From an uncultured Sphingomonadales bacterium (lineage in GTDB: Bacteria > Pseudomonadota > Alphaproteobacteria > Sphingomonadales > Sphingomonadaceae): 5,464 nucleotides of DNA. Shown here piece after piece: positions 1 through 5,464 of the stretch. Below the pieces are notes generated by a model. It did no database searches. It saw nothing but the letters and a program-made list of their open reading frames with translations, and had not been told where the DNA came from. Each line of letters opens with the position of its first letter. Within the stretch, counting starts at the first letter, position 1. The translations under genes and the position numbers were made by a program. The stretch lies in the NCBI GenBank assembly GCA_903828025.1, contig CAIKKO010000406.1, forward strand, positions 1-5,464, read 5' to 3'.

Positions 1-861
1 CTGCCGCCGGGCGTGGTCAACCTCGTCTGCGGGCACCGCGAGGCGAGCGACCATCTGGTGTGCAACCACGGCGTGGACAAAGTGACCTTCACTGGCTCCA
101 CCGTCGCGGGCAAGCGCATCGCCTCGGTCTGCGGCGAGCGCATCGCGCGCTGCACTCTGGAACTGGGCGGCAAGTCCGCCGCGATGGTGCGCGATGATTT
201 CCCCATCGACGTGGCCGCCAAGATGCTCACGGGCACGATCACGATGATGAGCGGGCAGGTCTGCGCCATGCTCAGCCGCGTGATCGTACCGCGCGCCCGG
301 CACGACGAACTGGCCGAAGCGATTGCCGGTGAGATGAAGCAGGTGGTGATTGGCCATTCGGGCGATCCGCTGACGCAGCTTGGGCCGCTCGCGATGGAAC
401 GCCAGCGCGACCGGGTGGAGATGTATATCGACGAGGGCCGCAAGGTGGCCGATCTCGTCACGGGCGGCGTGCGCCCGGCGCATCTCAACCAGGGCTATTT
501 CATCGAGCCGACCTTGTTCGCCAATGTGCCGAATGACAGCCGGATTGCGCAGGAGGAAATCTTCGGCCCCGTGCTCAGCCTGATCCCGTGCGAGGACGAG
601 GAAGATGCGATCCGCATCGCCAATGCCTCCAACTACGGCCTCAATGGTTCGGTGCTGACGCAGGATGTCGACGCGGCCTACCGCATCGGCCGCCGCGTGC
701 GCACCGGGGGCTTCGGCCAGAACGGGCTGCGGATGGATTTCGGCCTGCCGTTCGGCGGGTTCAAGCAATCGGGCATCGGGCGCGAAGGCGGGCCGGAGGG
801 GCTGATGCCTTATCTGGAGATGAAGACCATGCTGCTCGATGGGGTGCCGACTGGGTTTTAG
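1..861 (+). CDS. Aldehyde dehydrogenase family protein, C-terminal part (5' end outside window)
   Basis: Oxidises an aldehyde to the carboxylic acid with NAD(P)+, in the cytoplasm. The frame is open from base 1; the first visible residues LPPGVVNLV are a well-known internal ALDH motif, so the GTG at 13 is not the real start and roughly 200 N-terminal residues are missing. Counting from the first codon in the window, the following are visible: the cofactor-loop motif GSTVAG (32-37), the general base Glu54 in LELGGKS, the catalytic Cys88 in SGQVC (34 residues after the Glu, the canonical spacing), EEIFGPV (185-191) and PFGGFKQSGIGRE (250-262). All key residues are intact, so this is a working enzyme cut only by the window edge. 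The tail (GREGGPEGL, then YLEMKTMLLDG) resembles the Rv0223c-like ALDH group of actinobacteria, recalled from memory. It converges on the SDR gene. The substrate cannot be deduced. Confidence 0.96.
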   Translation: MPPGVVNLVCGHREASDHLVCNHGVDKVTFTGSTVAGKRIASVCGERIARCTLELGGKSAAMVRDDFPIDVAAKMLTGTITMMSGQVCAMLSRVIVPRARHDELAEAIAGEMKQVVIGHSGDPLTQLGPLAMERQRDRVEMYIDEGRKVADLVTGGVRPAHLNQGYFIEPTLFANVPNDSRIAQEEIFGPVLSLIPCEDEEDAIRIANASNYGLNGSVLTQDVDAAYRIGRRVRTGGFGQNGLRMDFGLPFGGFKQSGIGREGGPEGLMPYLEMKTMLLDGVPTGF

Positions 862-885
862 CCCTCGCCCCTTTAGGGGAGAGGG
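862..885 (+). terminator. Stem-loop directly after the aldehyde dehydrogenase stop codon
   Basis: CCCTCGCCCC and GGGGAGAGGG pair as a 10-position stem with one G-A mismatch around a TTTA loop. It begins at the base after the TAG stop. No T-tract follows (the next bases are TTGGGAGAGG), so it is not a classical intrinsic terminator, but its position suggests transcript-end formation or 3'-end protection. Confidence 0.5.
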
Positions 886-955
886 TTGGGAGAGGGGAGT
901 GCGACGCACGCGCCCCTCTCAACTCCGGCTAAGCGCTGCGCGCCAAGCCTTCGTA

Positions 956-977
956 TCTCTCCCCTGAAGGGGAGAGA
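956..977 (-). terminator. Stem-loop 12 bases after the SDR stop codon
   Basis: TCTCTCCCC and GGGGAGAGA form a perfect 9-bp stem around a TGAA loop. On the minus strand it lies 12 bases beyond the TAA stop of the SDR gene, a usual place for an operon terminator. No U-run follows on that strand, so termination efficiency is uncertain. Confidence 0.5.
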
Positions 978-989
978 GCAGAGGTGGTT

Positions 990-1730
990 TTAACGCAATT
1001 CCACACACCCGCCGTCCACGCTCAAATCCACGCCGTTGATAAAGCTCGCTTCCGCGCTGGCGAGGAACAGCACTGCGCGCGCCACTTCTTCGGGCTCGCC
1101 CATGCGGCCCAGCGGTACGACCGAGCCGAGCATGGTGCGGGTGGCTTCGATTTCGGCCTCGCTGGCGCCGCGCTTGAAGATATCGGTCTCGGTCGGGCCG
1201 GGGCTGACCATGTTGACACGGATCTTGCGGGGGAGAAGCTCCTTGCACACGATCCGCGCCATCGCGCGCAGGCCCGCCTTCGCGGCGGCATAGGCCACGT
1301 TACCCGGCACCGCGAGGACCGAGCCGATCGAGCCGGTGATCACGATGGAGCCGCCATCGCGCATCAGCGGCAGCGCCTGCTGGACCGCGAAGAACGCGCC
1401 GCGCAAGTTGACCGAATGGATGCCGTCCCAGAACGCCTCGGTCACATCGGGCACGGCGGCGAACCCGCCGACCCCGGCGTTGACGAACAGCACGTCGATC
1501 CCCCCAAGCGCATGCTCGATTTCGGCCAGCGCGGCCTTGGTCTGGCTGACATCGCCCATATCGCTGACGATCCCGAGCGCGCCGCAGGTTTCGGCAGCGG
1601 CAGCGAGCGTATCCTTGTTGCGCCCGGTCAGCGCCAGCTTCGCGCCCTCCGCCGCGAACATCTTCGCGGCGGCCAGCCCGATCCCGGCGTTGCCGCCGAG
1701 GATGACGACGCACTTGTCGGTAAATCGCAT
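990..1730 (-). CDS. Short-chain dehydrogenase/reductase (classical SDR)
   Basis: An NAD(P)-dependent oxidoreductase of 246 residues, the standard length for a classical SDR, and cytoplasmic (no signal peptide). The Rossmann glycine motif is GGNAGIG (12-18). Arg37 in TGRN at the end of the second strand suggests, but does not prove, a preference for NADP(H). Asp60-Val61, NAG (84-86) and the full catalytic tetrad Asn108, Ser134, Tyr147 and Lys151 are present, with Ser-Tyr and Tyr-Lys spacings of 13 and 4 as expected. PGPTET (177-182) and the C-terminal INGVDLSVDGG (231-241) are also typical. It is the last gene of a three-gene operon. Its ribosome binding site AAGGA lies in the 10-bp gap and shares a base with the upstream stop codon, so translation is probably coupled. 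It likely interconverts a secondary alcohol and a ketone, but SDR substrates cannot be read from sequence. Confidence 0.96.
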   Translation of the reverse strand: MRFTDKCVVILGGNAGIGLAAAKMFAAEGAKLALTGRNKDTLAAAAETCGALGIVSDMGDVSQTKAALAEIEHALGGIDVLFVNAGVGGFAAVPDVTEAFWDGIHSVNLRGAFFAVQQALPLMRDGGSIVITGSIGSVLAVPGNVAYAAAKAGLRAMARIVCKELLPRKIRVNMVSPGPTETDIFKRGASEAEIEATRTMLGSVVPLGRMGEPEEVARAVLFLASAEASFINGVDLSVDGGCVELR

Positions 1731-1736
1731 GGGCTT

Positions 1737-1741
1737 TCCTT
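1737..1741 (-). promoter_or_regulatory. Ribosome binding site of the SDR gene, overlapping the upstream stop codon
   Basis: Read on the minus strand, the junction is TGAAGGAAAGCCCATG. AAGGA starts on the last base of the preceding TGA and sits 6 bases before the ATG. This supports the chosen start and suggests that ribosomes ending the SnoaL-like gene reinitiate on the SDR. Confidence 0.7.
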
Positions 1742-2196
1742 CAGAACATCGTGTTGGTGTTGGCGGCAGCTTCGGGCACCGGCTGGAGCACGTCCCAATG
1801 CTCCATCACCTTGCACCCCTCGACCCGGAACATGTCGACCACGGCAAAGCCGCGCTTTTCCGCCGGGGTGCCGTTTTCGTTCCAGCCATGGCTGTGCGCG
1901 GCGACGAGATTGCCGTCGGCGATGATCCGGCGGATATCGCTTTTCTGGCCGGGATTGTCCGCCATGAACTTCTCGAGGAAATTGATCGCTGGCTCGCGCC
2001 CGGTCTGCGCATAAGGGTTGTGCTGGATATAGCCCGGATCGACCCACTTTTCGAACGACGAGCGGACCTTCTTCTCGATGTAGAATTCGTGGAGGAACTG
2101 CGTGACGACCTGTTTGGGGGTCAGCTTGCAGGTTTTGGCTTCGACGACAGGGGCCGCAGCAAGCAGCACGAGTGCGGCGAGGGCTTTCAGTTTCAT
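1741..2196 (-). CDS. SnoaL-like / NTF2-fold protein with signal peptide (predicted periplasmic)
   Basis: 151 residues. The N-terminus has a positive start (MKLK), a hydrophobic stretch (5-18) and a likely signal peptidase I site after VEA (20), so the mature protein of about 131 residues should be exported. The body is a small alpha+beta cone fold of the SnoaL-like type (recalled as resembling COG4922): FYIEKK near 38-43, YIQHNPYA (56-63), HSHGW (101-105), AVVDMFR (118-124) and EHWDVLQPVP (132-141), ending in NTNTMF at the extreme C-terminus. Family members are described as aldol-condensation-like or isomerase-like enzymes, but most, including this one, have no proven reaction. The conserved His59, His101, His103, Asp121, His133 and Asp135 are candidate pocket residues (inference). 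It is a clear paralogue of the next gene upstream in the operon, which lacks a signal peptide. A GAGGA ribosome site lies 9 bases before the ATG. Confidence 0.9.
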   Translation of the reverse strand: MKLKALAALVLLAAAPVVEAKTCKLTPKQVVTQFLHEFYIEKKVRSSFEKWVDPGYIQHNPYAQTGREPAINFLEKFMADNPGQKSDIRRIIADGNLVAAHSHGWNENGTPAEKRGFAVVDMFRVEGCKVMEHWDVLQPVPEAAANTNTMF

Positions 2197-2210
2197 GGAC
2201 GGATTTCCTC

Positions 2211-2600
2211 TCAGAACATCGAATTGGGGTTTACCGGGTTGGCCGGCACATCCTGCAGCACGTCCCAGTGCTCGACAATCAGGCCGTTTTCGCAGCGGAA
2301 GATGTCGACCACGGCGAGGCCCGGATCGTCTGCCCAGCGTTCGACATGGGTGTGGACGATCACGAAATCGCCTTCGGCAAAGCTGCGATGGATGGTCTGC
2401 TTCGCATCGGGCGATTCGACTTTCACATGATCGAGAAACGCCTTCAGCGCGTCCACGCCCGGCGGCGCGAGCATGCTGTGCTGGATATAATCGGGCGAAA
2501 TGTAGCGATCGACCGCGCTGCTATCCATCGCGATCAGCACTTTGTGGTACATTTCGATCACCAGATCGTGGTTGGCCTGCTCGGCGGCATTTCGCGCCAT
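2211..2600 (-). CDS. SnoaL-like / NTF2-fold protein, cytoplasmic paralogue
   Basis: 129 residues, with no signal peptide or membrane segment. It is the first gene of the minus-strand operon. It shares with its neighbour the motifs YIQH (38-41), HTH (83-85), AVVDIFR (96-102), EHWDVLQ (110-116) and a closing NPNSMF, which together mark the SnoaL-like NTF2 superfamily. The N-terminal helix region (NHDLVIEMYHKVLIA, 10-24) is typical of the fold. The probable role is conversion or binding of a small organic intermediate in the cytoplasm; no reaction can be assigned. The ATG is preceded by GGGGAGAG with 7 bases between GGAG and the ATG, a strong ribosome site that fixes this start. The stop codon is 14 bp from the start of the secreted paralogue, which suggests tandem duplication followed by gain or loss of the export signal. 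Confidence 0.9.
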   Translation of the reverse strand: MARNAAEQANHDLVIEMYHKVLIAMDSSAVDRYISPDYIQHSMLAPPGVDALKAFLDHVKVESPDAKQTIHRSFAEGDFVIVHTHVERWADDPGLAVVDIFRCENGLIVEHWDVLQDVPANPVNPNSMF

Positions 2601-2630
2601 CGCCTCTCTCCCCTTTTATTCTAACAATTG

Positions 2631-2639
2631 ATACGGTAT
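2631..2639. promoter_or_regulatory. Candidate operator, short palindrome ATACGGTAT
   Basis: ATAC-G-GTAT is a perfect 4+4 palindrome around one base, within TTGATACGGTATGCC. It lies inside the inferred spacer of the minus-strand promoter and is shared by both divergent transcripts. Its length and symmetry would suit a GntR-like or similar dimeric regulator, but no regulator gene is in the window and short palindromes occur by chance. Confidence 0.25.
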
Positions 2640-2691
2640 GCCGGAATCCAAGGGGCGGTAAAGCCTTGTCAGAGAGAATTTGGGCCTCGAT

Positions 2692-2698
2692 GGGAGAG
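2692..2698 (+). promoter_or_regulatory. Ribosome binding site deciding the start of the DUF8021-like gene
   Basis: GGGAGAG, with GGAG 5 bases before the ATG at 2702. A competing in-frame ATG at 2690 has only GAGAGA placed too far upstream, and choosing it would put this strong site inside the gene, so 2702 is preferred. Confidence 0.7.
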
Positions 2699-2701
2699 AA
2701 C

Positions 2702-3571
2702 ATGGACCGCACCGGCCTCTATGCCGCGCTTGATACGTTTCTGGCCGCGCTGGATGAGGGCGATCATGCCCGGCTGAACTGGGCCGATGGCGCGCGCCAC
2801 AGTGAAAACAACGTGATGCTGGAAATCGGTGACGGCGTCTGGGGCACGATCCAGCGGCTGGGCAGCTATCAGCTGCGCTTTGCCGATACGCGTACCGGGC
2901 AAGTCGGCTATTTCGGCACCGTGATCGAGCAGGTCGAGGAATCGGCGTTCACGCTGCGGCTGCAGATCAATGACGCAGGGCAGATCGCCGAGTGCGAAAT
3001 GCTGATCGTGCGCCAGTCCGACAGCGGCATCAAGTTCGAGAACCCGCGCTATTGGGACAAGCCGATTCTCCACCACGAGGTTGTTGCCCCGGTGCCGCGC
3101 GCGGAGATGGTGGCGCTCTCGAACGGCTATTTCGATACGCTCCAACGCAACGACGGGACGATCCACACCAAGTTCCATCCCGAGTGCAACCGCGTCGAAA
3201 ACGGGGTGCAGACCACGCGCAATCCGGAATTTGCCAAGATCGTGCCGGTTTCCGCGCTGGGCTGCGAGGAGCAGTTTCGCATGGGCAACTACCGCTATGA
3301 CGACGACTTGCGCGCGCGGCGGTTTCCGCTGGTGGACGAGGAGCGTGGGCTCGTGCTCGCCTATGGCTTTATCGACCATTCGGGCCGGATCGACGAATAT
3401 CAACTGACCGATGGGCGCACGGTGAAAAGCCCGGTGCGGCGACCGCACAGCTTCTATATTTCCGAACTGTTCAAGATCGACCACGGGATGATCGAGCAAA
3501 TCGAAGCCAATTTCATCACGGTGCCCTATCGGATGCCGAGCCCGTGGCCAGACGACGGAGGCACGCTGTGA
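2702..3571 (+). CDS. Conserved protein of unknown function, DUF8021-like, with two related halves
   Basis: 289 residues, with no signal peptide, so cytoplasmic. The pattern ENGVQTT (166-172), LGCEEQF (186-192), RRFPLVDEERGLVLA (206-220) and ELFKIDHGMIEQIEA (255-269) ending in VPYRMPSPW (274-282) matches my memory of the DUF8021 family, whose function is unknown. The protein looks internally duplicated. ENNV (35-38), RFADTRTGQVGYFG (59-72) and the strand ending GQIAECE (93-99) in the first half recur as ENGV (166-169), RFPLVDEERGLVLAYG (207-222) and GMIEQIE (262-268) in the second. Both halves end in a strand pattern like that of NTF2-like folds, so a two-lobed NTF2-like protein is plausible (inference). 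The last base of its TGA is the first base of the next gene's ATG, so it is translationally coupled to the PQQ dehydrogenase and probably acts in the same pathway. Confidence 0.88.
   Translation: MDRTGLYAALDTFLAALDEGDHARLNWADGARHSENNVMLEIGDGVWGTIQRLGSYQLRFADTRTGQVGYFGTVIEQVEESAFTLRLQINDAGQIAECEMLIVRQSDSGIKFENPRYWDKPILHHEVVAPVPRAEMVALSNGYFDTLQRNDGTIHTKFHPECNRVENGVQTTRNPEFAKIVPVSALGCEEQFRMGNYRYDDDLRARRFPLVDEERGLVLAYGFIDHSGRIDEYQLTDGRTVKSPVRRPHSFYISELFKIDHGMIEQIEANFITVPYRMPSPWPDDGGTL
3557..3561 (+). promoter_or_regulatory. Ribosome binding site of the PQQ dehydrogenase, inside the preceding gene
   Basis: GGAGG lies within the last codons of the upstream gene, 9 bases before ATG 3571 and 6 bases before an in-frame GTG at 3568. 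Either start is possible; the GTG would add one residue and give a 4-base overlap. ATG is taken as the default. Confidence 0.6.
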
Positions 3572-5464
3572 TGCGGGTTCTTGCCGGTCTAGCTTTGGCT
3601 GTATTCGCCGCCTGCAGCATTGGTGCAGCATCACCTCAACTCGGCGCGGGGAGCGAGTGGACCAGCCCTGGCGGTGATGCGGGCAAGACGCACCATTCGG
3701 CGCTGACGCAGATCAACGCGGACAACGTCGGCACGCTGGGCCTTGCCTGGCAAGCCGAGCTGGGGTCCGCGCGCGGGATGGAGGGCACGCCGGTCATGGT
3801 CGGCGGAGTGCTCTATGCCTCGGGCGTGGCGGGCCGCGCTTATGCGTGGGATGCGGCGACGGGCAAGCAGCTCTGGGCGTTCGAGCCCGACATCGACATG
3901 CAGCTCAACCGCACCGCGTGCTGCGACATGGTCAATCGCGGCGTGGCCGTAGCGCGCGGCAAGGTGTTTGTCGCGACGCTGGATGGCTGGCTCTATGCGC
4001 TCGATGCCAAGACCGGTGCGGTGATCTGGAAGACCGACTTCATCGAGAACCGCCGCAAGGGTGACAACTCCACTGGTGCGCCCGAAGTGGCCGGCGATGT
4101 CGTGGTGATCGGTATGGCCGGGGCGGAATACGACGTGCGCGGCTATGTGACCGCGCTCGATCTGGAGACGGGCAAGCTGCGCTGGCGCTGGCATGTGGTG
4201 CCGCGTGATCCCGCGCTGGGTCCGCAGGAGACGCCGGACCTCGATGCGGCGATGAAGACCTGGGACCCCAAGAGCCGCTGGGACATTGGCGGCGGCGGCG
4301 CGCCGTGGGATGCCATCGCGTTCGATCCGGAGACTGGCTACCTGCTTGTCGGCACGGGCAATGGCGGGCCTTACGCGACATCCAAGCGCAGCCCCAGCGG
4401 GGGGGACAACCTCTATCTCGGCACCTTGGTAGCGCTCGATCCCAAGACCGGCCGCATGGTCTGGCACTATCAGGAGACGCCCGGCGACAACTGGGATTTC
4501 ACCTCGACCCAGCCGCTGATCCTGACGAATCTGAAAGTGGACGGTGCGGACCGTTCGGTGATCCTCCACGCGCCCAAGAACGGCTTTCTCTATGTGCTTG
4601 ATCGCGCGACCGGCAAGCTGCTCAAGGCCAGCCCGATTGCGCGGATCAACTGGACCAAGGGCATCGAGCCGGGCACCGGCAAGCCGATCCCCGATCCGGC
4701 GGCGAGCGATTATACCGACGGACCCAAGATCGTGTTCCCCGCGACCCCGGGCGCGCGCAACTGGCATCCGGCCTCGTTCGATCCGGCGACCGGGCTTTAT
4801 TATGCGGCGGTGCTCGACATGGGGAACCTCCTGTTCATGTCACCCGGCCAGAAGCCGCACAAGGAGCGGGGGCTCAACAACGATGCGGTGCTGATCTTCA
4901 CACCCGATGTGAAGGAGGCGCTGGCCAGCCTGCCGCCGCCGATTGCCGATGCTGTGCGCGCGCTGCCTGCTTACGCAGAGGCGCTGCGCGAGCCGGGCAC
5001 ATCGCAGATCCGCGCCATCGAGCCGCTGACCGGCAAGACCGTGTGGTCCGCGGACAACGCTGGATGGCAGGACCGCGCCGGGGTGCTGACCACCGCTGCG
5101 GGGCTGCTGGTCCACGGCAATGTCGGCGGCACGCTGTTTGTGCGCGATACGAAGAGCGGGAAAGTGCTCAAGGCCATCGACACGGGCACCCCGATCATGG
5201 CCGCGCCGATGACCTATGAAGTGAACGGCGTGCAGTACATCGCGGTCATGGCCGGCTGGGGCGGGGGCGGATTTCCGTACACGCCGCGCTATTCGGCGGC
5301 TTATGACCGGGGCAATGCCAACCGGCTGCTCGTGTTTCGCCTTGGCGGCGGTGCGGTGGCAAAGCCGCCCTTGCTGCCGCCTTTGGAGGTTGCACCGGAA
5401 CCGCCAGCGCAGGCCGCCGGGGTTACGGCGGAGACCATTGCGCGCGGGCAAAGCCTGTTTTTCA
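3571..5464 (+). CDS. PQQ-dependent alcohol dehydrogenase (quinohaemoprotein type), 3' end outside window
   Basis: A periplasmic quinoprotein that oxidises alcohols and passes electrons to cytochrome c. 631 residues are visible. An N-terminal signal sequence (3-20) precedes the eight-bladed propeller, which begins near Trp30. Seen: the vicinal disulfide pair Cys117-Cys118 with VNRG (121-124), TGAP (168-171), the metal ligand Glu186 in GAEYDVRGYV, GGGGAPWD (240-247), the metal ligand Asn264 in GTGNGGP, PGDNWDFTSTQP (304-315) with catalytic Asp309, Lys336 in HAPKNGF, NWHP (397-400), and MAGWGGG (560-566). The residue two after the catalytic Asp is Thr311, not the Asp that marks lanthanide enzymes, so calcium is expected. 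A proline-rich linker (599-612) leads into ETIARGQSLFF, the usual start of the C-terminal cytochrome c domain; the CxxCH haem site would lie just past the edge. Family members with this tail are around 700 residues. Blade motifs match quinohaemoprotein ethanol dehydrogenases best; the substrate is unknown. Confidence 0.95.
   Translation, partial: MRVLAGLALAVFAACSIGAASPQLGAGSEWTSPGGDAGKTHHSALTQINADNVGTLGLAWQAELGSARGMEGTPVMVGGVLYASGVAGRAYAWDAATGKQLWAFEPDIDMQLNRTACCDMVNRGVAVARGKVFVATLDGWLYALDAKTGAVIWKTDFIENRRKGDNSTGAPEVAGDVVVIGMAGAEYDVRGYVTALDLETGKLRWRWHVVPRDPALGPQETPDLDAAMKTWDPKSRWDIGGGGAPWDAIAFDPETGYLLVGTGNGGPYATSKRSPSGGDNLYLGTLVALDPKTGRMVWHYQETPGDNWDFTSTQPLILTNLKVDGADRSVILHAPKNGFLYVLDRATGKLLKASPIARINWTKGIEPGTGKPIPDPAASDYTDGPKIVFPATPGARNWHPASFDPATGLYYAAVLDMGNLLFMSPGQKPHKERGLNNDAVLIFTPDVKEALASLPPPIADAVRALPAYAEALREPGTSQIRAIEPLTGKTVWSADNAGWQDRAGVLTTAAGLLVHGNVGGTLFVRDTKSGKVLKAIDTGTPIMAAPMTYEVNGVQYIAVMAGWGGGGFPYTPRYSAAYDRGNANRLLVFRLGGGAVAKPPLLPPLEVAPEPPAQAAGVTAETIARGQSLFF

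Larger units (their letters stand above)
862..977. repeat. Three-hairpin GC-rich intergenic repeat between convergent genes
   Basis: Three stem-loops lie in a row: 862-885, 890-920 and 956-977. The outer two are near copies of one module in opposite orientation: CCCCTTTAGGGGAGAG at 868-883, and CCCCTTCAGGGGAGAG when 957-972 is read on the minus strand (15 of 16 bases match). The middle hairpin pairs GAGAGGGG (890-897) with CCCCTCTC (913-920) and carries an inner GTGC-GAC-GCAC hairpin (899-909). The flanking GTT (885-887) and AAC (921-923) can extend the outer stem past a two-base bulge. Similar CCCTCTCCCC/GGGGAGAGGG modules are common as dispersed intergenic elements in GC-rich Proteobacteria, which is general knowledge. 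Whether this one is multicopy in this genome cannot be seen here. Confidence 0.65.
2601..2701. promoter_or_regulatory. Divergent promoter region between the SnoaL/SDR operon and the DUF8021-like/PQQ-ADH operon
   Basis: This 101-bp gap must hold the promoters of both operons unless one is driven from further away. For the minus operon, TAGAAT (2623-2618) is a fair -10 element; 17 bases upstream lies only a weak -35, TTCCGG (2646-2641). The odd palindrome ATACGGTAT (2631-2639) lies between them and touches CAATTG (2625-2630), a position suited to repressor control. For the plus operon I see no convincing promoter: TTGATA (2628-2633) resembles a -35 but has no -10 at the right distance. The region is more AT-rich than its surroundings around 2614-2633. 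Confidence 0.45.

Noticed and set aside
13..15. GTG at 13 as the true start of the aldehyde dehydrogenase
   Set aside because: The four codons before it read LPPG, part of the internal ALDH motif LPPGVVNLV, so the gene continues beyond the left edge.
862..977. Small RNA gene or CRISPR-like array in the convergent gap
   Set aside because: The repeats are inverted hairpin modules without regular spacers, and no promoter is visible. A terminator or REP-type element explains them better.
984..1925. Long plus-strand open frame of 313 residues opposite the SDR gene
   Set aside because: It is antisense to two genes with clear family motifs. Its translation has no recognisable motifs and the skewed Ala/Arg/His composition typical of shadow frames in GC-rich DNA.
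2628..2662. Sigma-70 promoter for the plus operon using TTGATA at 2628-2633
   Set aside because: No -10-like hexamer occurs 16-18 bases downstream (2650-2656 is GC-rich). The nearest TA-rich bases are about 25 bases away.
2102..2701. Upstream in-frame extension of the DUF8021-like gene by 200 codons
   Set aside because: It would run antisense through both SnoaL-like genes and through the promoter gap. The ATG at 2702 has a strong ribosome site and matches where conserved sequence begins.
2669..3634. Minus-strand open frame of 321 residues opposite the DUF8021-like gene
   Set aside because: It covers a conserved plus-strand protein, is rich in His/Arg/Asp as complementary-frame shadows are, and shows no domain signature.
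3631..4767. Minus-strand open frame of 378 residues opposite the PQQ dehydrogenase
   Set aside because: The plus strand encodes unmistakable propeller and PQQ motifs throughout. The antisense frame is a by-product of high GC at third codon positions.

Overview
The window is high-GC bacterial chromosomal DNA that is almost fully coding, with short intergenic gaps. Gene content (a PQQ alcohol dehydrogenase with a signal peptide, an aldehyde dehydrogenase, an SDR and SnoaL-like proteins) and the codon use fit a catabolic locus of an alphaproteobacterium, most likely a sphingomonad such as Novosphingobium, Sphingomonas or Sphingobium. The taxonomic call is inference from gene style only. No marker gene such as rRNA is present.

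Layout, left to right. (1) The C-terminal 286 residues of an NAD(P)-dependent aldehyde dehydrogenase on the + strand, cut by the left edge. (2) A 128-bp convergent intergenic gap filled by three stem-loops built from one shared CCCC/GGGGAGAG module, which probably acts as a bidirectional terminator and looks like a dispersed repeat. (3) A compact three-gene minus-strand operon, read from 2600 down to 990: a cytoplasmic SnoaL/NTF2-like protein, a related SnoaL/NTF2-like protein with a signal peptide, and a short-chain dehydrogenase/reductase. The gaps are 14 and 10 bp. (4) A 101-bp divergent promoter region. (5) A plus-strand pair whose stop and start codons overlap: a 289-residue protein of unknown function (DUF8021-like, with a visible internal duplication), and a periplasmic quinoprotein alcohol dehydrogenase. 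The dehydrogenase runs off the right edge just where a C-terminal cytochrome c domain should begin.

The genes can be read together as an oxidation module. The periplasmic PQQ enzyme oxidises an alcohol, the aldehyde dehydrogenase takes an aldehyde to the acid, and the SDR interconverts an alcohol and a ketone. The SnoaL-like proteins and the two-lobed unknown protein would handle or rearrange an intermediate. The substrate cannot be told from the sequence. The most notable points are the concentration of NTF2-like proteins (two single-domain paralogues in different compartments, plus a possible double-lobed one) around oxidoreductases, and the tight coupling of the unknown protein to the PQQ dehydrogenase.
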